Positions 58,701 through 64,000 of a stretch of 64,000 nt of DNA are shown in pieces. Location: positions 811,001-875,000 of the forward strand of contig JANUWF010001481.1 of the NCBI GenBank assembly GCA_026120185.1, read 5' to 3'. Made by a program: the position numbers and the translations under genes. The notes beneath the pieces are model-generated. The model was not told the DNA's origin, made no database searches, and saw nothing but the letters and a program-made list of their open reading frames with translations. This DNA is from Voacanga thouarsii (taxonomy: Eukaryota > Streptophyta > Magnoliopsida > Gentianales > Apocynaceae). How positions within the stretch are numbered: position 1 is the stretch's first letter; each line of letters opens with the position of its first letter.

Positions 58701-59113
58701 GCGCTAAAATTTCTCTAGGATGGCTAGGTCTTTTTCGGTCAAGACATGTAGATGTCGAGGAAAAGAATTTTCGAAAAGAAACTAAGATTCGAAAAAGGTA
58801 AGATTCGAACTCAGGTCATCAAGGGAAATCACCAACCTCCCCGCTATTCCAAAGCAACTACAATGCTAATATTTCTCTAAGAAATTCTTTCCACCCTAAT
58901 TCTCATCCTTCCATCTCCTCGACTAAACTTCACTTAACCAACTCTTAAACAACACAATTATTTCTCACCAAATAAATCAAATGCAAAAGCAACTTTGAAA
59001 ATCACATGCACCCATGCAAGAATAATTTTAAGGTAGCACGTGAAATGCGAAATGCTATGCAATGCATGAATTTTTTCCCCATAGTCAAAGGTGGTTTTGG
59101 ACGGGGTATTACA
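55794..59113 (-). repeat. 3' LTR of gypsy-2 (3,320 bp)
   Basis: In plus-strand terms it runs from TGTAACACCCCACTACTACG to GGGGTATTACA; as transcribed it starts TGTAATACCCCGTCC. The five bases before it are GGGGG. A tRNA-like module lies at 58790-58868. Short minus-strand frames at 57529-58323 are LTR noise. Confidence 0.9.
58790..58868 (-). other. tRNA-like B-box module in the gypsy-2 LTR
   Basis: The minus strand carries TTAGCATTGTAGTTGC (A-box-like), then GACCTGAGTTCGAATCTTACC, whose GAGTTCGAATC is close to the B-box consensus. The spacing is about 45 nt. It lies about 250-320 nt into U3 in the sense direction of the LTR. Confidence 0.5.
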
Positions 59114-59128
59114 TCCCCTCTCCCTTAA
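59114..59128 (-). other. Polypurine tract of gypsy-2
   Basis: The minus strand reads TAAGGGAGAGGGGA directly before the LTR start TGTAATACC, preceded by TTTCGGGACGAAATTA, a context typical of plant chromoviruses. Confidence 0.95.
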
Positions 59129-59162
59129 GATAATTTCGTCCCGAAATTCAGATTCCATACCC

Positions 59163-60545
59163 TTAGAGAATATCCGGATACTTCCGTCTTAACCATTCAT
59201 CCGTTTCCCATGTTGCATCTAATGCTCCATGATGATCCCAAAGTATTTTCACCATAGGTATCTGCTTGTTTCGGAGGGTCTTGATACTCCGCTCCAAGAT
59301 CTTAACTGTTCTCTCCACATAACTCATATTCGGCTGCAATTCCAATGGTTCCTCATTGAGTACATGACTCGGATCGGGGTTATATTTCTTCAACTGAGAT
59401 ACATGGAATACATCATGCATCCCAATTAGACCATCAGGTAGGTCCAATCTGTAGGCAACCGACCCAACTTTCTCCAACATCGGGAATGGTCCTAAATACC
59501 TAGGACTCAACTTCCCACCTCTCGGATGCCTCAGGATTCCCCTACTAGGAGTCAACTTCAAGAATGCACAATCACCCACTTGGAACTCCAGTTCCCTTCT
59601 TCTAGAATCTGCGTAGCTTTTCTGTCGGCTTTGCGCTGCCCTTAGCCTTTCTCGGATGACCTTAACCTTGTCCGTCATTTCCTGAATGCATACCTCGCCA
59701 ATCCTTTTAACGTTCCCCTCTTCTATCCATTCCCTGTATATCGGTACTTGACATTTTCACCCATATAGCGCTTCGTACGGCGCCATCCCAATCGATGCCT
59801 GATAGCTGTTGTTGTACGCCAACTCTGCATGTGGTAAAGACTCGAGCCACTTATCTTCAAAGTCCAAGATACATGCTCGGAGCATATCCTCTAGTATCTG
59901 AATGACTCTCTCAAATTGACTATCGGTCCGCAGATGAGCAGAAGTGCTGAATTTCAGTGTAGTACCCAAAGACTCCTGGAACTTACCCCCGAATCTGGAA
60001 GTGAATCTAGGGTCCCTATCCGACACAATGCTCGACGGTACCCCATGCAACCTTACAATTTCTCGGGTATATGTCTAAGCTAACTTTTCCATCGAGTCCC
60101 GCACGTTCACTGGTATAAAATGCGTTGTTTTGGTCAGTCGGTCCACCACCACCCAGATTGCATCTTTGTGTGACTTGGTCATTGGAAGACTAGTCACAAA
60201 ATCCATACTCACCTTTTCCTATTTCCACTCGGGAATCGGTAACGGTTGCAGTAACCCTGTAGACTTCCTATGCTCCACTTTAACCTTCTGGCACGTCAGG
60301 CAGGTTGACACATGCTGAACTACATCTCTTTTCTTTCTAGCTCACCAATATTTTTTCTTCAAGTCTTGGTACATCTTTACCTCCCTAGGGTGTATAGTAT
60401 ACTTGCTCTTGTGAGCTTCGTCCAGTATCTTCTTCCTCAAATCTTGGATGTCCGGTACACATATTCGATCCCGAAAATATAGTACCCCCTTCTCGTCGGT
60501 CTGGAAATCACTTCCTCCTCTTGTGATTTCTTTCTCCTTGAAGGT
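59163..60545 (-). pseudogene. Integrase with chromodomain of gypsy-2
   Basis: The N-terminal zinc region is near 60290-60350 (VSTCLTCQKVKVEH). The core follows with MDFVTSLPMT, VVVDRLTKTTHFIP, SDRDPRFTSRF and the open frame 59757-60050 (LRACILDFEDKWLESLPHAE). The C-terminal frame 59163-59678 has the GPF/Y-like FLKLTPSRGILR, RYLGPFPMLEKVGSVAYRLD and a chromodomain end with IKTLRNKQIPMVKILW and ATWETDEWLRRKYPDIL. A few stops (near 59750, 60076 and 60222) break it. The chromodomain is thought to steer insertion to marked chromatin. Confidence 0.9.
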
Positions 60546-61730
60546 CTAAAATTCCACACTATCCTGTTGGCCTGATACAATTTCCTGATCCAGATCGGGT
60601 TTCAGGATCAGGTTGCTCACGCAAATCTTCCTCTCTTGAACTTCCGCCTCTTGCTCCAGGATTTCCTGGACTGCCAACACCTCCTGCATTCTCAAGTGTG
60701 CCATCTTCACTTTCCAGCTCAAAGCATCAGCTACCACATTCGTTTTGCCCAGGTGATAATTAATAGGACACTTATACTCCTCCAGAAACTCCATCCATCT
60801 ATGCTGCCAAAGATTCAAATCCTTTTGCGTAAAGATGTACTTCAAACTCTTATGGTCAGTGAAGACTTCGTATTGAGCACCATACAAGTAATGTCGCCAC
60901 TTCTTTAAAGCGAACACTATGGCTGCCAGCTCCAAGTCGTGCGTTGGATAATTAGCTTCATGCGCCTTTAGCTTCCTAGACGCATAAGCTACGACTTTCC
61001 TTTCCTGCATCAGCACAGCTCCTAGACCTTCCTTGGACGTGTCTGTATAGAGTGCATAGGGCTTGTCAGCCTCGGGTAGGCTTAGAACAGGTGCTGTAAT
61101 CAACCTTCTTTTAAGCTCTTGGAAGCTCTTCTCGCACTTCTCACTCCAAGCAAAAGCGACATCCTTCTTTAACAGTCGCGTCATCGGTGAAGCCAGAGTA
61201 GAAAAATTTTTAATGAAACACCAATAGTACCCGGCCAACCTAAGGAAACTTCGTATCTCGGTGACGTTCTCTAATTGTTTCCAATTAGCTATAGCCTCCA
61301 CCTTAGCAGGGTCTACTTTGATCCCATCCTTGGATATCACATGGCCGAGGAAGAATACCGAGCTTAACCAAAACTCACATTTACTGAACTTGGCGAAAAG
61401 CTTGAATTCTCTCAGCTTCTCTAGGACCAACCTTAAGTGCTTCACGTGATCCTTCGGATTCTTGGAGTAGATTAAGATATCATCGATAAAGATAACGATG
61501 AACTTGTCCAAATATAGTTGGAAGACGCGATGCATCAAATCCATGAAAACTGTCGGTGCATTGGTTACACCGAACGGCATTACCACGAATTCGTAGTGGC
61601 CATACCACGTATTGAAAGCAGTCTTAGGAATGTTTTCCTCCTTAATCCTCACCTGATAGTATCCTTGCCGCAGGTCCAACTTCGAAAAATAAGCGGCGCC
61701 TTGAAGTTGATCGAACAGCTCATCGATCAA
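60546..61730 (-). CDS. Reverse transcriptase-RNase H of gypsy-2 (open over 394 codons)
   Basis: RT palm motifs: [37 protein letters not shown] and the catalytic [11 protein letters not shown]. The RNase H domain follows with [53 protein letters not shown] and a [11 protein letters not shown] end. The acidic residues expected in both active sites are present. The frame has no start of its own: the first part of RT ([12 protein letters not shown]) is in another frame just upstream, separated by a frameshift, so this is the intact part of a broken pol. It ends within the RNase H-integrase linker. Confidence 0.9.
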   Translation of the reverse strand: MIDELFDQLQGAAYFSKLDLRQGYYQVRIKEENIPKTAFNTWYGHYEFVVMPFGVTNAPTVFMDLMHRVFQLYLDKFIVIFIDDILIYSKNPKDHVKHLRLVLEKLREFKLFAKFSKCEFWLSSVFFLGHVISKDGIKVDPAKVEAIANWKQLENVTEIRSFLRLAGYYWCFIKNFSTLASPMTRLLKKDVAFAWSEKCEKSFQELKRRLITAPVLSLPEADKPYALYTDTSKEGLGAVLMQERKVVAYASRKLKAHEANYPTHDLELAAIVFALKKWRHYLYGAQYEVFTDHKSLKYIFTQKDLNLWQHRWMEFLEEYKCPINYHLGKTNVVADALSWKVKMAHLRMQEVLAVQEILEQEAEVQERKICVSNLILKPDLDQEIVSGQQDSVEF

Positions 61731-62205
61731 GGGTAGAGGGTATTTATTTTTTGATCGTTAGATTGTTCAGTCCCCGATAGTCAATGCATAGCCTCAAGGT
61801 ACCATCTTTCTTCTTAACAAACAATACCGAGGCTCCCCACGGCGATGTACTCAGTCGGATGTAGCCTTACCTCACCAGCTCCGTTGGTGCCATCCGGTAG
61901 GGGGTTCTTGACACCGGTTTTGCTCCGAGAATTAGGTCCACGGTGAACTCAACTTCCCGTTCAGGGGGTAGGGAAGTGAGCTCAGTAGGAAAAACATCTG
62001 GATAATCTTTTACAACTTTCGTACTCTCCAAGGTACACTGATCCTTAGGTTTGTTCAGGAGATATGCCAAATATCTCGTACATCCTTTCTTGAGCAACTT
62101 CCGGGCCTTAGCACCAGCAATTAGAAATTTTAGTTCCTTCGTTCATCTGCCGTTGAATTCAATTACATCTTGACCAGGTCTCACAAACTGCACCGTCTTG
62201 ATCTT
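61731..62205 (-). pseudogene. Protease C-terminal remnant and RT N-terminus of gypsy-2
   Basis: Reading down the minus strand: CKIKTVQFVRPGQDVIEF, a stop, AGAKARKLLKKGCTRYLAYL, DYPDVFPTELTSLPPERE, PVSRTPYRMAPTELV, a stop, then [20 protein letters not shown]. It aligns with gypsy-1 from VDCRHKVVRF on. The catalytic DPGS part of protease is missing because gag runs straight into this segment. Confidence 0.85.
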
Positions 62206-62952
62206 GCAATCCACGGCGGTAGTGTACGACGTTGGTGGTGATGGAGCTAATGCCTTCCTCAAATCTGGCCTCAACCCCTTCATGAATTGTTGGGTGCGCT
62301 TCTACTCCGTGTCTACCAAGCACTTGCAGTACTTGGACAACTGCATGAACCGGGCTGCATACTGAGCAACGGACATGCCCCCCTGCTTGAGGGTCTGGAA
62401 CTCATCCTCCCTCTTCTCAGCTACCCATCGAGGGATGTACTCGGCTCGGAAAGCTTTCGTAAAGTCGTCCCAAGTCCATTCCCGCTCCTCCCTGTCCCAG
62501 TCACTCCGTACTCACTGCCACCATGCCTGAAACGGTCCCCTCAGCCGAAAAGCAACAAACTTCACCATCCTCTCTTTTGAGTACTGCAAGGTAGCAAAAA
62601 TATCCTCCATCTGTTCAATCCACTGCTCGGCCTTCTCATCCTGCTCCACCTCCCTGTGGAATATAGGAGGTTGGAACTTCAGGAAACGCTCCGGGGCCTT
62701 ATCCTCTCCCTGCGGTGGTTTCTTGGCCACCATATCCACTTTCTCTATTAGGTTCTACAGGATCGAGGTCATTTTGTCGAAAGCCTGACCCATGGTCACA
62801 TCTCGTGACCTCTCCGAAGCTAACTCTTGTTATCGTGGCAAGTGCTCTTCCATGTCGGGGGTGGAACGATGCATCTACTCAAATTTCGGGGTGGAGGATG
62901 CACTTTCCTGCACAGTTTTGCTATGCACGACTGTCCTGTGTCTTGGTGCCAT
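62206..62952 (-). pseudogene. gag of gypsy-2, truncated at its C-terminus
   Basis: The start at 62952 gives MAPRHRTVVHSKTVQES. Stops follow at VPKFE-like and LPR positions, then a 75-codon open stretch (62512-62739) with RFLKFQPPIFHREVEQDEKA and VAFRLRGPFQAWWQ. After a stop it continues WTWDDFTKAFRAEYIPRW, MSVAQYAARFMQLSKYCK and MKGLRPDLRKALAP. The frame then passes directly from SYTTAVD into protease-end sequence. The nucleocapsid zinc knuckle is lost. The sequence just before the ATG reads GTGATTAAAG, a possible splice acceptor. Confidence 0.85.
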
Positions 62953-63267
62953 CTTTAATCACATTCACTCAAGGTCAGATAGTTACCAAGGGGAAAAGAG
63001 TATGCTCAGGTGCATGATCAGTTAATAACGATGTTATCCACTTATTTCAAAAGAGAATGTGATGATATTATGCATGGTAAAATCAAGTAATAAAACTCAT
63101 GCTTTTCATATAAACCATTCTTTCGTAGAAAAGAAGGGGTTATCACATGCGATGCCCTTTTATTTAATAAAATAATAAAGCCCTATAAGCAACATGCTTC
63201 TTTAAAAGAAATAAACAAACAAAAGAATGCAGATCCCAAAGAAGGAAAGGCAAAAGCTGCTAGTCCT
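62953..63267 (-). other. Spacer between the acidic ORF and gag in gypsy-2
   Basis: About 315 bp without coding sequence. The corresponding spacer in gypsy-1 is about 200 bp (5926-6128). Both end in AG immediately before the gag ATG. Confidence 0.5.
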
Positions 63268-63987
63268 CTATGCTCGACTCTCTCTAGTTTCAACAGAGAC
63301 ATCGGAGTCGTCAGAGGCTAGTTCTACAAGCCACCCCACAAAGCTATCGGGTCTCCCTAAGTAGTCCCTCGCAAAACCAACACTCTCACTTGACTGCCCT
63401 GACTTACCCTTGCGGCCCCTCTTACCTTTCATGGCCATCTCATAAAGCTCATCCAATACTAATCTAATCGCACCCTTAGGCGCAGGCCTCTCACTCCCCG
63501 AGTCGGATGGTTCAAACAACCCCTCTCTCCTCAGCATGACATCTATACCCAGTCCATATCGGAGTCCACACCCCTTAGGACCTTCTTCTAGCTTCCTCTT
63601 TCCCTTATCCACTACTACTAGTGCTGACTGCCCAAGTTTCCCCTCTCTTGGGGCATCTCCATCCCTCGGCCTATGTCCTTCACCACTGGGCTCCCTAAGG
63701 TTGTAGCAAGCAGGAGTCCTATCAACTTCTCCTATCTGCAGGGTCCAGGGAACCTCTATTACCTCCTCATCCTCTTTTTCTATCGCCTCAATCCCTCCCT
63801 CCTTTTTATCGTCTCCCTCATTCCTGAGCTCATCTACCTCCCCCTCACTCAACTCAGCCATCTCCCCATCTTCCTCTCCTTCTCCCTCATTGGCAATCTC
63901 AACTACCTCTCGCTCATCACCCTCCTCGTACTTTCCTAGGCTCCCTTCAACCTCTATCTCCACCTCAACTACTAGGTCGTCTAGCAT
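63268..63987 (-). CDS. Acidic ORF upstream of gag in gypsy-2 (ORF0-like)
   Basis: An open frame of 239 codons, perhaps longer because the window ends just upstream of MLDDLVVEVEIEVEG. It is very rich in E, D and G in its first 90 residues (for example ANEGEGEEDGEMAELSEGE), then has IEVPWTLQIGEVDRTPACYN, a basic stretch (MAMKGKRGRKGKSGQSSE) and an acidic end (LASDDSDVSVETRESRA). No known domain, signal peptide or membrane segment is seen. Its place between the presumed primer site and gag matches the degraded ORF at 5291-5925 in gypsy-1. It is still open in an element whose gag and pol have stops. The function is unknown. Confidence 0.6.
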   Translation of the reverse strand: MLDDLVVEVEIEVEGSLGKYEEGDEREVVEIANEGEGEEDGEMAELSEGEVDELRNEGDDKKEGGIEAIEKEDEEVIEVPWTLQIGEVDRTPACYNLREPSGEGHRPRDGDAPREGKLGQSALVVVDKGKRKLEEGPKGCGLRYGLGIDVMLRREGLFEPSDSGSERPAPKGAIRLVLDELYEMAMKGKRGRKGKSGQSSESVGFARDYLGRPDSFVGWLVELASDDSDVSVETRESRA

Positions 63988-64000
63988 TAGCGGCTCATGC

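Larger units (their letters stand above)
55794..64000 (-). mobile_element. Ty3/gypsy chromovirus with chromodomain (gypsy-2), 5' end outside window
   Basis: Minus strand, right to left: acidic ORF, gag, remnant of pre-RT, RT-RNase H, integrase with a C-terminal chromodomain, polypurine tract and 3' LTR. It lies in a G-run of CACTA-2 unit 2. It lacks the zinc knuckle and protease catalytic part through an internal deletion. The LTR length and end sequences and the acidic ORF link it to gypsy-1. Compared with the others it is young: RT-RNase H is open over 394 codons. Confidence 0.92.

Noticed and set aside
1..64000. Host protein-coding gene or captured gene fragment in the CACTA or LTR elements
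   Set aside because: Every frame with recognisable content belongs to a transposable-element protein; nothing resembles a cellular enzyme, receptor or regulator.

Overview
This window looks like heterochromatic, intergenic plant DNA, most likely from a eudicot. It is AT-rich and I see no convincing host cellular gene, tRNA gene or rRNA gene. Almost everything is transposable element, mostly old and broken, stacked by repeated insertion. The plant assignment rests on the element families: Ty3/gypsy chromoviruses with 3.3-kb LTRs, Ty1/copia elements primed by tRNA-iMet, a Sirevirus-like copia with an extra ORF after pol, and CACTA (En/Spm) transposons with TNP2-like and TNP1-like genes.

Layout. 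1-235 is unclassified. 236-905 is the 5' end of a CACTA element (CACTA-1), followed by AT-rich microsatellites. About 1874-8661 is a plus-strand chromovirus (gypsy-1: LTR, primer site, acidic ORF, gag, protease, part of RT) cut off by copia debris at 8662-10095. 10096-16123 is a 3'-truncated plus-strand copia (copia A). 16124-25212 is a complete but decayed minus-strand copia of the same family (copia B). 25213-36047 is a minus-strand Sirevirus-like element carrying two insertions: an unclassified LTR-like segment (about 27531-29030) in its env-like ORF, and a solo LTR of the copia A/B family (33305-34988, 5-bp target duplication CTAAC) in its protease region.

36048 onward is a second, very large CACTA element (CACTA-2), which landed in the Sirevirus gag. 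It has a 5' terminal repeat, subterminal arrays, a TNP2-like gene (40253-43960) and a TNP1-like gene (44083-52209). It then carries a 4.9-kb direct duplication of its own 3' half (48283-53204, repeated from 53205). A minus-strand chromovirus (gypsy-2, 55794 to beyond 64000) sits in a G-run of the second duplicate. The inferred order is Sirevirus, then CACTA-2, then internal duplication, then gypsy-2. The far ends of the Sirevirus, CACTA-2 and gypsy-2 lie outside the window.

Nothing here is likely to encode a complete working element: gag, pol and transposase frames carry stops, frameshifts or deletions. The best preserved reading frames are the gypsy-2 RT-RNase H (60546-61730), its acidic ORF ahead of gag (63268-63987), and the Sirevirus env-like N-terminal half (29031-29870).

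The observations most worth following are: an acidic ORF ahead of gag in both chromoviruses with a possible splice acceptor just before the gag ATG; tRNA-like A-box/B-box modules at comparable places in both CACTA elements and in a gypsy LTR; a GC-rich repeated cassette shared by copia leaders and an unrelated insertion; and a long antisense reading frame in all four copia LTRs.
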